A stretch of 42,584 nucleotides of DNA, taken from NCBI GenBank assembly GCA_009602735.1, contig WELA01002985.1:494061-536644 (forward strand). The letters are read 5' to 3'. Shown here piece by piece: positions 11,760 through 22,253 of the stretch (positions within the stretch are counted from its first letter, which is position 1; each line of letters begins with the position of its first letter). The position numbers and the translations under genes are program-made. This DNA comes from Mesotaenium endlicherianum. Taxonomy: Eukaryota > Streptophyta > Zygnematophyceae > Zygnematales > Mesotaeniaceae. The notes below the pieces were generated by a model that saw only the letters and a program-made list of their open reading frames with translations, was not told where the DNA came from and ran no database searches.

Positions 11760-12500
11760 TGAAAGGGGCAGAGTGCTCTAGTGGAAGCTTAGTAACTCAC
11801 GAGGAAAGGAACTAGTTGCAATCATACTAAAGAGTGCAGCGGCATATCACTAAGAGAGCTTAGGAAGATTACTCAACATTTTGAGTCGCAAGAAACTGCG
11901 CTCAATTGATGTGGGATGGAAGGCCTTGTCATTACAAACCCGTAGAAATTTACAAAAGTGAAAACTGATAATAAACAAAGAAGTTATGCCTATTTAAAGT
12001 TTTCTGCCAAAGTGCTCCTCTCTAGGAGGACGCTACAGAATTTCCTAAGTGTTTGTCAATTCGTCCCTTCCTGAATATTCGTGAGTAGGCCAGATCGGTC
12101 TCATCTGACGTGTCGGGTCGAATTGATGTCCACATACATGCATTAACACTACTAGAATATTCTATCTTAGGCGCGCTAGGCTAAATCGAAACTTCTAGGT
12201 AAATCGACCTAGTCGGCACTCCGCGTCAGCCAAACTTACGTGAAGGTTCGAGTTCGCTCTAACGGGCCAGATTGCCCGACGCTGTCAGTCAATCCAACGG
12301 TCGCGCTCACCGCGAATTAAGGACAGTCGTCAACCGACCTCAAAACTAATTAAACTTTGGAAATCCATAACTCTCTCAATACTTGACCAAATTTGATGAA
12401 CATTATAAAATGACCACAAAAATGCAATCTACACTTCTATGCAATCAAAACAAACTTTCATAAAACTCAAAAATGCACTCTATAAATCTATGACCTTACA
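11760..12500 (-). repeat. 3' LTR of element B
   Basis: A 741-bp terminal repeat, TG...CA bounded, homologous along its length to 17146-17889 and to the solo LTR 23474-24218. Its inner edge abuts the polypurine tract. The integrase-chromodomain frame runs a few codons into it, ending at TAG 12488-12490. Confidence 0.93.
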
Positions 12501-13891
12501 TCATCCCCCTCCTCAAGATGCGACGTCCTCGACGCATTCTGCAGATAACGTCTCAACTTACTCTTACAATGAGTCAAGTTGGCCTCTGGCTCCCAAGTGT
12601 TGTTGTCCGCATGGTAGCCTTTCCACTTGACCAGATACTCTTGAGCAAGTCGTTGACCTCGCTTGAATCGTCGATCGTCGACAATCGCCTCCACTTCATA
12701 CTCCAATAGGTCATCGATCTCGACCGGTGGTGGCGGTGTAGGTAGTCGTCCTGGATGTCCTTCATTCGGGTCAACGTATGGCCGCAAACAACTGACATGG
12801 AACACATCATCGATACGCCAGCCTGAAGGAAGTTCCAACTTGTAGGTCACTGGATTCACCTGCTTGAGCACTACAAAGGAACCTGTAATCCGTGCCCGCA
12901 ATTTCCTCTTGCCTGTGAAAGGCAGATTCTCTGTTGACAAGAGTACTTTGTCACCCACATGGTATGTCACTTCCCTCCTGTGCTTGTTGGCATACTGGAC
13001 CTGTTCCTTTTGTGCCTTCCAAATACACGTCTTCGCCATATCCCAAGTCTTGGCCATCTGCTCCATAAAAGCTTGTGTAGTAGGAACCTGAGTCTCCTTG
13101 GCCTTCTCCAACAAGATGTTCCCTGGATGATATACTTTTCTCCCATAAACCATAGCGAATGGTGACTGCTTGGTTGATCCCTGCATGCTGTTGTTGTAGG
13201 CAAACTCCAACCCCGGCAGCTTCTTGTCCCACTCTGAAGGGTCCTCCATAGTGAAACTCCAGAGCACCTCTTGCAGAGTTTCGTTGAGCCTCTCACTCTG
13301 CCCGTCTGTTTGAGGATGATAGGAAGTGCTCATACTCAACTTGGTCCCCATCAAAGTAAACCATGACCGCCAAAAGTTGCTAGTAAACCTCGAATCCCGG
13401 TCTGAAAAAATCACCTTCGCCAACCCATATAGCTTGAAAATATGATCAAAGAATAGCCGTGCCACATCTGCTGCCGTAGAATTCTCCTTCATGGGAATAA
13501 AACGTGCCATCTTGCTGAGTCTATCAGACTCAACCCATACTGCATCGTGCCCTTGACCACTCACTGGTAACGACGTGATGAAGTCCGTAGCAATCTGCTC
13601 CCAAGGGTACTCTGGAATAGGCAGGGGCTGTAATGTACCTCCCTTCTTTTGATTTGGTGTCTTGTTTCTCTGACACGCATCGCAAACCCTGATCCACTCC
13701 TCGATGTCCTTGTCCATATTTTTCCAATAATACTCCCGCTTCAGCACGCTTGCCGTCTTCTCGCTTCCAAAGTGTCTAGCATATAAGCAGTCATGATGCT
13801 CCGCAAGTAATAAGTCTCGTAGCTCCTTGATGTCAGGTACCACCACTCTCTTGGAATCACCATCATACCATATGCCGTCCTTCTTCTGCAT
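12488..13891 (-). pseudogene. pol: Element B pol: integrase with C-terminal chromodomain
   Basis: 467 codons in one frame. An N-terminal zinc-binding HHCC region (HHDCLYARHF ... CDACQRNK) is followed by the retroviral integrase core with its D,D,E triad (ATDFITSLP, FSDRDSRF, and the E in DGQSERLNETL). A GPY/F-like region follows, then a chromodomain near residues 395-450 (LEYEVEAIVDDRRF, EYLVKWKGYHADNNTWEPE) that would steer integration to particular chromatin. This places the element in the chromovirus clade. The segment itself is intact but is out of frame with the upstream RNase H part, so it is a disrupted piece of pol rather than a free gene. Confidence 0.92.
12501..12514 (-). promoter_or_regulatory. 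Polypurine tract of element B
   Basis: Read on the minus strand, GAGGAGGGGGATGA lies directly against the LTR start TGTAAGG. It primes plus-strand DNA synthesis in LTR retrotransposons, and here it also encodes the last codons of pol. Confidence 0.85.
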
Positions 13892-14853
13892 ACTCGAGTT
13901 GGACTCAGCTGCTCCACCATCAGCAAACTCTGGGTCCTCCTCATACCTCTCTTAAGCTTCTCCTTGAAGTCCATACTCTCCTTGATGACTGAAACAGCTG
14001 CAAGGTCACACCTCCTGGATAAAGCGTCTGCAGGGTTGATCTTCCCAGGTAAGTACTCAATCTTGTGATCAAACTGTTGCAGAAACTCCATCCACCTTGC
14101 CTGTCTTGGTGTCAACGTTGGCTGCGTCATAAATTTCTCAAAGCTCTTGTGGTCGGTCTTTATGAACACCTTCCGGCCGTCCACATAACATCGCCAAATC
14201 CTCAAAGCCTGGATAATAGCCAACATCTCCCGCTCGTGTGCTGCATAGTTTTGCTCAGGCGAACTCAACTTCCTGCTCTCGTATGCCACAAGTTGCAATC
14301 CTTTGCCCTGGTCCTGGAGAAGAATGGCTCCCACTGCAAAATTTGATGCGTCCGTGATGATGGTGAAAGGAAGCTCTGGACTGGCAATTGCCAACACAGG
14401 TGCCTGTGTCAACAGCTCCTTAATCTTCTCAAAGGCTTGCTGCTCCTTGTCACCCCATAGCCCCTTCTCTTGCTTCTTCAACATGTCCGTGAGCGGTGCA
14501 CACACCTTGGCAAATCCTTCAACAAAACGTCCGTAATAATTCGCCATGCCGAGGAAACTCCTGAGTTGATGAATATCAGCAGGTACCGGCCAATCTTTGA
14601 CTGCTTGCACCTTCTTCTGCTCCACCTTGACTCCTTCAACTCCCACTATGTGTCCAAGAAACTCGACTTCCTTGAGACAGAAGTCGCACTTGCTCACCTT
14701 CCCATACTGCTTCTGATGTCTCAAGACCTCCAACACCTTCCTCAGATGCTCCACATGTTCCTCCAAGGTCTTCGAATAGATCCAGATGTCGTCCAAAAAT
14801 ACCACCACAAACTGGTCCAAGTAGGGTCTGAAGACACTATTCATGAGTTCCAT
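13741..14853 (-). pseudogene. pol: Element B pol: RT palm/thumb and RNase H
   Basis: It opens with MELMNSVF and the catalytic FLDDI of reverse transcriptase, then the connection (FLGHIVG, FLGMANYYGRF). Ty3-type RNase H follows, with FTIITDASNFAVGAIL, REMLAIIQALRIWRCYV, FIKTDHKS and NPADALSRR. The upstream RT half is one frame away: the bases after GLTNA lack one nucleotide relative to the usual GLTNAPA. Downstream, the frame is lost near 13890, just before the integrase HHCC region. Both are consistent with single-base deletions. Confidence 0.9.
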
Positions 14854-15914
14854 GCATATAGCAGTGCATTGGTCAATCCAAAAGGCATGACTGTAAACTC
14901 AAATAAGCCATAGCGAGTCTTGAAAGCAGTCTTTTGAACGTCTTCTTCCACAATGCGTACCTGGTGATAGCCACTCCTCAAATCAATCTTCGAGAAATAC
15001 TTTGCCCCGACAAGCCTGTCAATTAACTTGTCCACTCGTGGAAGTGGGTACCTGTTCTTGATGGTGACCTTGTTGAGTGCCCGGTAGTCGACACACATCC
15101 TCATAGTCCCATCCTTCTTCTTCACAAATAAGACTGGCGCGACAAATGAAGACTCGCTGGGTCGGATGAATTCCTTCTCCAATAACTCTGTCAGCTGCTT
15201 CTTCAACTCATCCAACTCCGCAAACGATTGACGATAGGCGGATCTCACTGGTGGCTTGCTCCTTGGTTCCAACTCGATCTTGTGCTCCATAGCTCTCTGT
15301 GGAGGTAATCTTCCAGGTAGCTCCTCAGGAAACACGCACTTGAACTCCTCCAACAGCGCCTTAATTTGGGCAGGCATCTCAGCAGGCTTCTTCTCTTGAG
15401 TGGTTGGGCTTTGCTTCTTCTGAGCAAGGGGATCAGACACCACTACTTGCTCCTCCGGCGATGTACATTCGCCCAGGCTGTTAGGATTCACGCTTGCTCC
15501 ATCTGATGACCTGGCCAGGGCCACCAAAACAAGGTACATCTCCTTCACCTGATTCGCCCTGCATAGCTTCTTAACTTGTAGGCTCGACAGAAGACAATTA
15601 CTTGTGGTCGTATCCACCTCCACCTGTTTCGCTGTCTCCATTTGACCATCACGCCCTTGGACCTTCACTTGTCCTGTGCTCCAGTGCACTTGAGGGTTGG
15701 CTTTTCTTAGCCATGGTCGGCCCAATATCACCTCATGGTGACCTAAGTCTGCTTGCTCCATAAGTTCAGTACTTTGGTGCCCCGCTACTTCCACGTGAAT
15801 AGCTTCCGTAGATGCACCACACTTGAGTCTCTGCCCATTTGCCAAAATTGCCTCCCTATACTCATAATGCTTCTGCAAAGGGATTCGCCACTCTTTCACT
15901 AGCTTCTTGTGCAA
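14841..15914 (-). pseudogene. pol: Element B pol: protease end and N-terminal RT
   Basis: The frame begins just after the protease active site, includes [17 protein letters not shown], a long linker, then RT with [34 protein letters not shown] and VMPFGLTNA, where a single-base deletion ends it. It would form the fingers/palm of the polymerase together with the following segment. The listed start is not an initiation codon; it is only where this frame becomes open. Confidence 0.88.
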
Positions 15915-16168
15915 AAGTTTGCACTTGCGCCACCGTCGACCATAAACTTCACCTTGTTGCCGTCGACCACTCCTTCCACGATGATAGGCTTGTCAACGTC
16001 TCGTCCTTTGCCTCTCGGCTGGCTTCTGGGGATAACCTCCTTGTGAGTTCTCGTCTTCACGCCAGTTGACACCCCAGAACGACTTACTGGCGTCCTCCTT
16101 TTCCCTACTGTTGAGGTTGCTTCGCCTTCACATGACAGTCTCGAGCCAGATGTCCAAGCTTGCCACAA
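15899..16168 (-). pseudogene. pol: Element B pol: aspartic protease N-terminal part
   Basis: A short frame overlaps the end of gag by 64 nt and is shifted by -1 relative to it, as expected for gag-pol frameshifting in this group. It contains [14 protein letters not shown], the retroviral-type protease active site (DGGAS in place of D-S/T-G). It then loses frame at about 15915, where one missing base separates it from the next pol segment. Confidence 0.8.
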
Positions 16169-16995
16169 TAATAGCAGGGTCCTCTCGACTTCAAATTATG
16201 CTGCCTGCGCTGGTACTGAGCAAGTCCCAACTCCATAGGTACTGGACCTTGAACACTCGTGCTTGGTGCTTGAGATCCAAAGTGTCGATATCCTCCAAAG
16301 TTGTGGCTGCCCCACTGTCTCTGACTATATTCCAGAGCGTCGACCCTTGTTGCCAATGCCATCATTTCTCCAAGACTAGTAAGGTCCTTGAGCGCCACTT
16401 CCTTGGCCACAGTTGGCTTGAGTCCCCTCTTGAACTTGTCCATCATCTCCGAATTGTGCATGGATGGACATTGAAGCACCAGCTCGTTGAAGCGCAAAAC
16501 ATACTCCTGAATGCTTCCTCGTTGACGAAGGCGCACCAATAGATCTCGAGCTGCAGCCTCGGGTGCGATAGGTTGAAATTGCCTCTTCAAGCCTTCAAAA
16601 AGTTGATCAATTGTAGCAGGAAATCCAGACAGCTGCTCCTCTCGCTCATACCAAGCTCCAGCACTCTTCTTCAGCAAAGTAATCACAAAGGCAACTTGCC
16701 TGTCGGGCGTGAGCGCAGAATTCTCCATAAACTTCTTCACCTCAAAAATCCATTGATGAACAGGCGGCGATGCACGCTCTCCAGTGCACACTTCAGGCTT
16801 AGGCGCACGCACTCCTGATGCGGGTACAATAACTGGTTGCACCACTGGATTAACATGGATTGGTGGTACAACAGGTGCAGGTGCCGAACTTGTTGAAGCG
16901 GCATTCCCAACAACAACTCGCACCATTCTCTCCATCTCCGCGCACATATTTTGTTGAAATTGGGCGTAGACTTCTCCTCCAATTGCATTTGCCAT
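16105..16995 (-). CDS. gag: Element B gag polyprotein
   Basis: 296 codons from ATG at 16995 to TAG. It has an acidic/hydrophobic N-terminus, a Pro/Val-rich linker, then the Ty3-type capsid domain (residues about 80-200; ERASPPVHQWIFEVKKF, GAWYEREEQL, IQEYVLRFNELVLQCPSM). A complete CCHC zinc knuckle follows near the end (CYYCGKLGHLARDC). Gag packages the RNA and builds the particle. This is the only element gene in the window that looks fully intact. A TAA lies just before the ATG in the same frame, which supports this start. Confidence 0.9.
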   Translation of the reverse strand: MANAIGGEVYAQFQQNMCAEMERMVRVVVGNAASTSSAPAPVVPPIHVNPVVQPVIVPASGVRAPKPEVCTGERASPPVHQWIFEVKKFMENSALTPDRQVAFVITLLKKSAGAWYEREEQLSGFPATIDQLFEGLKRQFQPIAPEAAARDLLVRLRQRGSIQEYVLRFNELVLQCPSMHNSEMMDKFKRGLKPTVAKEVALKDLTSLGEMMALATRVDALEYSQRQWGSHNFGGYRHFGSQAPSTSVQGPVPMELGLAQYQRRQHNLKSRGPCYYCGKLGHLARDCHVKAKQPQQ

Positions 16996-17131
16996 TTACC
17001 TTAGCATTGCCTGCATTTCCTGTTGCTCTCTGGTCATCGTTGGTGCTGCCTGCTGCGCTCAACATGCTCAACATGTTCGCCTCCTCTAGCTGCCGGCTGC
17101 GACTCCATAATATAATATGCAAACTAGCCCA

Positions 17132-17143
17132 GCTCCGATACCA
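17132..17143 (-). promoter_or_regulatory. Primer-binding site of element B
   Basis: Read on the minus strand, TGGTATCGGAGC lies two bases after the LTR-terminal CA. It differs from the usual initiator-Met PBS TGGTATCAGAGC by one base, and it confirms the element's orientation. Confidence 0.88.
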
Positions 17144-17145
17144 GA

Positions 17146-17889
17146 TGAAAGGGGCAGAGTGCCCCTAGTGGAAGCGTAGTAACTTACGAGGAAAGGAACT
17201 AGTTGCAATCATACTAAAGAGTGCAGCGGCATATCACTAAGAAAGCTTAGGAATATTACTCAACATTTGAGTAGCAAGATACTGCTCACAAATGATGTAG
17301 AATGGAAGGCCTTGTCATTGCAAACCCGTAGAAATTTACAGAAGTGAAAACTGATGAGAAATGAAGAAGTTATGCCTTTTTATAGTTTTCTACCCCAATG
17401 CTCCTCTCCAGGAGGAAGCTACGGAATTTTCTAAGTGTTCGTCAAATCGTCCCTTCCAGAATATTTGTAAGTAGGCCAGATCAGTCTCATCTGATGTGTT
17501 GGGTCAAATTGACGTCCACATACATGCATCGACATTACTAGAATATTCTATCTTAGGCGCGCTAGGCTAAATCAAAATTTCTAGGTAAATTGACCTAGTC
17601 GGCACTCCGCGTCAGCCGAACTTACGTGAAATTTCGAGTTCACTCTAACGGGCCATATCGCCCGATGCTGTTGGTCAATGCGACGATTGCGCTCACCGCG
17701 AAATAAGGACAGTCGTCAACCGACCTCAAAACTAATTAAACTTTGGAAATCCATTACTCTCTCAATACTTGACCAAATTCGATGAACTTTATATCAAAAT
17801 GACCAAGAAAATGCACTCTAGAGTTTTACGCAATCAAAACATACTTTCGTGAAACTCAAAAATGCACTTGTTGAACCTATGACCTTACA
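17146..17889 (-). repeat. 5' LTR of element B
   Basis: A 744-bp partner of 11760-12500. On the minus strand it starts TGTAAGGTCATAG and ends CTCTGCCCCTTTCA. It should hold the element's promoter and polyadenylation signals, but I cannot place a TATA box with confidence. Confidence 0.93.
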
Positions 17890-18432
17890 GCCCGTGACTG
17901 CTCTCGTTCCACGTGCTTGCTAGGACCTACGCTGCCGCAAATTGCTGCTGCCTGCACACTCTCCGTCTCTTGCAGGCTCTGGCAGCAGGCTCTGGCTTGT
18001 TGGGGTGGGCGGGGGGTGGGGGGCCTGCTCCTCTCGCCGAGTTGGCAATCATGAGGGGGCTGCAATACAAGCATCTGCACTCCTTCTCGCCCTCCTTAGT
18101 GCGTCCAGGGGCTGTCCTCGCCTCCTTTTTTAGCGTGTGGAGAGGTTTGTGCAGGGGCTGTGTGGGGCAATGTAGGGCAGGGCAGAGGGAAGAGAGACTG
18201 TGCAGAAGGGAGCAGGTTAGGCGAGGAAGAAGGAGGAGGGAAGAGGGAGGAGGGAGGAGATTGGGCAGGGAGGGAGGAAGCAAGAGGGAGGAGGGAGAGG
18301 TCAGGGATGTGCAACGCTGCCTGCAGCTGCCTGCAGCGCTGCACACTCTCCGTCTTTTGCAGGCTCTGGCAGCAGGCTCTCGCTTGTTGGGGTGGGTGAG
18401 GGGTGGGGGGGCTGCTCCTCTTGCAGCAGGCC
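17890..18432. other. GC-rich insert with a direct repeat between two retroelements
   Basis: This stretch belongs to neither flanking element. It carries an imperfect direct repeat of about 81 bp (17954-18034 and 18341-18421; shared word GCAGGCTCTGGCAGCAGGCT) flanking a purine-rich GA/GGA tract (about 18160-18300). The open frames in it are low-complexity and not supportable as genes. Confidence 0.6.
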
Positions 18433-19755
18433 TTATTGCTGGCCAGGCATGTCTAAGCAAGTCAAGGAGTACTGCAGGAGCTCTGACACATGCCAAGGAA
18501 TCAAGCCATCGTCGCAAAAGGCGGGAGGACTCCTCCAACCACTACCAATCCCCGAAATATAACGGACAGACATCTCAATGGACCTTATCATGGACCTGCC
18601 CGTGACACCTCGAGGCCATAATGCAATACTAACGGTGGTGGACACACTTACCAAGATGGCTCATTTTATTCCCACGACGACTAAGGCTACAGCACCACAA
18701 CTTGCAAGACTCATCTTTGACAACATCTTCCGATTCCATGGACTACCATCAAGAATTGTGTCGGATAGAGATCCCAGATTCACAAGCCATTTTTGGAAAA
18801 AACTCTTCAAGAACTTGGGTACATCGCTGGATATGTCCACTGCCTACCACCCGCAATTGAATGGGCAAACCGAGCGTATGAATCTTACCCTAAAGACCTC
18901 TCTAAAGGCCTACATGTCTACTCTGGAGAAAGATTGGGACATGTACTTGACCCCCTTGGAGTTTGCCTACAACAACACGACGCAGGCCTTTACCCAAGAG
19001 TCCCCATTCTTCCTCAACTATGGCTTCCATCCAACCACGCCGCTGAGCTTCACGGCTGGCCATGATGAAGTACTTGCAACAACAGATTTTATGGAGACAT
19101 TAGAAGCGGCCCTTACAGCAGCAAAGAAAGCTCTACAACAGGCGCAAGATGCTCAAACAAGAGTCGCAAACAGGTCCAGAAGAGAAATTACGTACAAAGT
19201 GGGTGACAACGTGTTACTATCATTCAAGAATATTTCTCTAAACAATAGGCCTGCTGGCAGCAAGTTCTCTCCCAAGTATTTGGGACCCTTCAAAATTATC
19301 CAGCAAGTCAACCCCGTTGGATCCTAAAGCTAGAACTTCCCCAGACTACGCACATCGACCCCGTATTCCACGCTTCCCTCTTCAAGCCATATGTGCAACC
19401 CGACAACTAGTTCCCAGGACGTGTGACAACCCCATCAGCCCCAACAATAGTGGATGATCATTTGGAGTACAAAGTGGAAAACATAGTGGCTATGAGAAAT
19501 TTCAGGAGACAGCAGCAATACTTGATCAAGTGGAAAGGATATCCAGATTCGGAGAAAAGTTGGGTGGCGGCGCACTACCTTGACAAAGTTCAGAGAAAGT
19601 TGAAGCGCTTCCATGCCGCCAACCCCCATCTTGGACCAGCCCAAAGTCTCTCTATTAGAAGCCCGAAGACTTTAGGGAGGCAGCCTGCCACTATCAAGAA
19701 GCAGCAGAAGACCTCTTGGAGGCAGCCTGCAAGAACAAGAAAGAGGAAAAATTGA
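18433..19755 (+). pseudogene. pol: Family C pol fragment: integrase and chromodomain
   Basis: The sequence starts inside the integrase zinc region (VKEYCRSSDTCQ) and is interrupted by TAA near 18562. It then continues 18578-19327 with the integrase core: the first D in SMDLIMDLPV, the second in VSDRDPRFTSHF, and E in NGQTERMNLTL. A one-base frame change at about 19327 leads to the GPY-like end and an in-frame TAG (19408-19410). The chromodomain follows in 19423-19755 (LEYKVENIVAMRNF, YLIKWKGYPDSEKSW). gag, protease, RT and RNase H are missing upstream, so this is the 3' remnant of a chromovirus whose 3' LTR is at 20525. Confidence 0.88.
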
Positions 19756-20524
19756 CATTAGACAATCTTCTCTTCTCGCAATTTCTGGACAGAAAACTAA
19801 AACTGCTACTGGTGATAGGTCTCAGCATAACAAATTCTGAAAATTTACGTGGCTGTAGTCCATGAGTAGCCGGTCATTTAGAGTCCAAGTTTGGTCAATT
19901 TGAAGCACTGGTGAGAGAGATATGATGCTCTAAGTAGAAGGGGGTCAGGCTGCTGGCATTGTTAGGGCAGAATATGCCTTCTGACATTGTGCCTTCTCCT
20001 GAACTTGGAATGCTCTGAAACTCATGACTCTTGTAGAACATCTTACAGCGCCCAGTTTGAGACTTATTTTGCAGAATTTGGAGAAGTATAGAAGGACTGA
20101 TGATTTTCAGATTTTTCTGCACAGATTTGGAGGAGTGCCTACTCTCTCAGCTCTCAACAACACTCCAGAAGTTAGAATGCTCTCAAATTTGGTGACCCGG
20201 TAGAGTTCTTGGACGCGGTCTGTCTGGCACTCCAATTTTTAGATTTAGAGCAATTTTGTGGATGCTATGAATTTTTAAATTCGTGGCAAATTCTGGGCCA
20301 ACTTGTGGAATTTTCTTTATCGTAAAGGAATAGGCTAGCCAATAAGGTCACACCACCCACGACCTTGCCTAGTCTACCTTACATGTGTAGCACCTGACTT
20401 GGCGCCTTGGACTAATCCTCTTCACATGTGTGGCATCTGACTTGAAGCTGTTGACTAGTTTGCTCCACATGTGTAAGACCTTACTTGACGCGCCGAGACG
20501 TCGCTTTTTCTATTGGGGGGGTGA
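19756..20524 (+). other. Family C 3' untranslated region and polypurine tract
   Basis: Non-coding DNA lies between the chromodomain end and the LTR. It ends in the polypurine tract TTGGGGGGGTGA (20513-20524), which abuts the LTR start TGTAGTG. The last about 240 bp are repeated at 21352-21593. Confidence 0.8.
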
Positions 20525-21026
20525 TGTAGTGATTTGAGTTATTATATATTAGTTTGCATATATTTTAATGTTTTCAAATATATTTGGAGTAGTATGTGTG
20601 GATTCAAGTGTGAATAGGTACTCTAGTGACTTGGCTCATGTTCTTTGAACCTTCTAAGGCATTTTCAAAGTTAGAGGAAAGACCTAGAAGAACTCCACGT
20701 GGCAAAAGTCAAATGTGCCATTTTTAGGTCAAAAGGACATGTGTACATTATTCTAGAAAGAGGTGGCAAGTTTTGGGATGGGTTGGGTGCCAACACATCA
20801 ACATACACCTTCCTAGAAATTACTTATGTAACAAGTATATAAACAAGAGCTAGAACATAGAAAGAAATTCCAGAATCACTCTTGTACGTGCCAAATTCCA
20901 GAAATACATTAACTTTCAAGAAGTCATCTCTCTTTCAAGAAGCTACCACTTGTGTTCAAAGATCCTTGTCTTGAATAGATAATGTATTCTATTTTACTAA
21001 GTACTTTATCTATCTGTTTCACTACA
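20525..21026 (+). repeat. 3' LTR of family C fragment
   Basis: A 502-bp LTR with inverted termini TGTAGTG/CACTACA, highly similar to 21594-22096 and to the reverse complement of 8110-8626. Confidence 0.92.
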
Positions 21027-21351
21027 CTCAGCATGCATGCACGCCTTGTGACTGTCGCGCGTGACTGCTTAGCATTTCAACTGGCAATCACGCCTATGTG
21101 GCTGGCGGCTGGAAGCGTTTGAGATGAACGCTCAAGCCGTAACTAGTCACTCGAGGGTCTTGGCCGAGGTGGCACACAACGCCTCTGCAACATCCCTGCT
21201 GTACTTGGCTTAGATAGCCGATTGATCAGTACCTTACTTGGCACTTGTTGGGCTGGCTCATTGCTGGTCCAAGGCCCCCAGCCTTTCGGCTGACTACTCC
21301 GTCCAAATCCCCATCCATCCCTGAGATTTGACGTGTCGGATTTTTGAGTTT
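21027..21351. other. Spacer between two family C 3' ends
   Basis: About 325 bp of sequence not seen elsewhere in the window, with no open frame of interest. It separates the LTR at 20525 from a second copy of the pre-LTR region. Confidence 0.6.
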
Positions 21352-22096
21352 GTGGCAGATTCTGGGCCAACTTGTACAATTTTCTTTATCATTAAGGAGT
21401 AGGCTAGCCAATAAGGTCACACCACCCACGACCTTGCCTAGTCTACCTTACATGTGTAGCACTTGACTTGGCGCCTTTGACTAGTCCTCTTCACATGTGT
21501 GGCATCTGACTTGAAACTGTTGACTAGTTTGCTCCACATGTGTAAGACCTGACTTGACGCGCCGAGACGTCGCTTTTTCTATCGGGGGGGTGATGTAGTG
21601 ATTTGAGTTATTATATATTAGTTTGCATATATTTTGATGTTTTCAAATATATTTGGAGTGGTATTGTGTGGATTCAAGTGTGAATAGGTACTCTAGTAAC
21701 TTGGTTCATGTCCTTTGAACCTTCTAAGGCATTTTCGAAGTTAGAGGAAAGACCTAGAAGAACTCCACGTGGCAAAAGTCAAATGTGCCATTTTTAGGTC
21801 AAAAGGACATGTGTACATTATTCTAGAAAGAGGTGGCAAGTTTTGGGATGTGTTGGGTGCCAACACATCAACATACACCTTCCTAGAAATTACTAATTTA
21901 GTAAGTATATAAACAAGAGCTAGAACATAGAAAGACATTCCAGAATCACTCTTGTACTTGCCAAAATATAGAAATATATTAACTTTCAAGAAGCCATCTC
22001 TCTTTCAAGAAGCTATCACTTGTGTTCAAAGATCCTTGTCTTGAATAGATAAACTATTCTGTTTTACTAAGTACTTTATCTATCTGTTTCACTACA
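21352..22096 (+). mobile_element. Second family C 3' end (pre-LTR segment, PPT and LTR)
   Basis: The segment 21352-21593 repeats 20283-20524 at an offset of 1,069 bp, including the PPT (ending ATCGGGGGGGTGA). It leads into LTR 21594-22096 (503 bp). No pol sequence precedes it. It is either the tail of a second truncated element or a product of unequal recombination. Confidence 0.88.
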
Positions 22097-22147
22097 GTAT
22101 ATCATCTTGCTGATATTACATTCTATATACAACTGATATATAAATCT

Positions 22148-22253
22148 CAGCAAACTATACTATGATACAAAAGTCATCCTGCTGACCTTCTCAACAAAGT
22201 CAGCAAACTACACTATGATACAAAAGTCATCCTGCTCACCATTTTGACAAAGT
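22148..22253. repeat. 53-bp tandem duplication
   Basis: Two adjacent copies (22148-22200 and 22201-22253), each starting CAGCAAACTA and containing ATGATACAAAAGTCATCCTG, with a few substitutions between them. No function is evident. Confidence 0.88.

Larger units (their letters stand above)
11760..17889 (-). mobile_element. Ty3/Gypsy chromovirus element B, nearly complete
   Basis: A 6,130-bp element on the minus strand: 5' LTR 17146-17889, PBS, gag, pol (protease, RT, RNase H, integrase, chromodomain), polypurine tract, 3' LTR 11760-12500. Both LTRs begin TGTAAGG and end CCTTTCA when read on the minus strand. They differ at many positions, so the insertion is not recent. The 5-bp flanks (ACCTG left, GCCCG right) do not form a target-site duplication. 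Pol is split by single-base deletions, so this copy is probably not autonomous. Confidence 0.93.
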
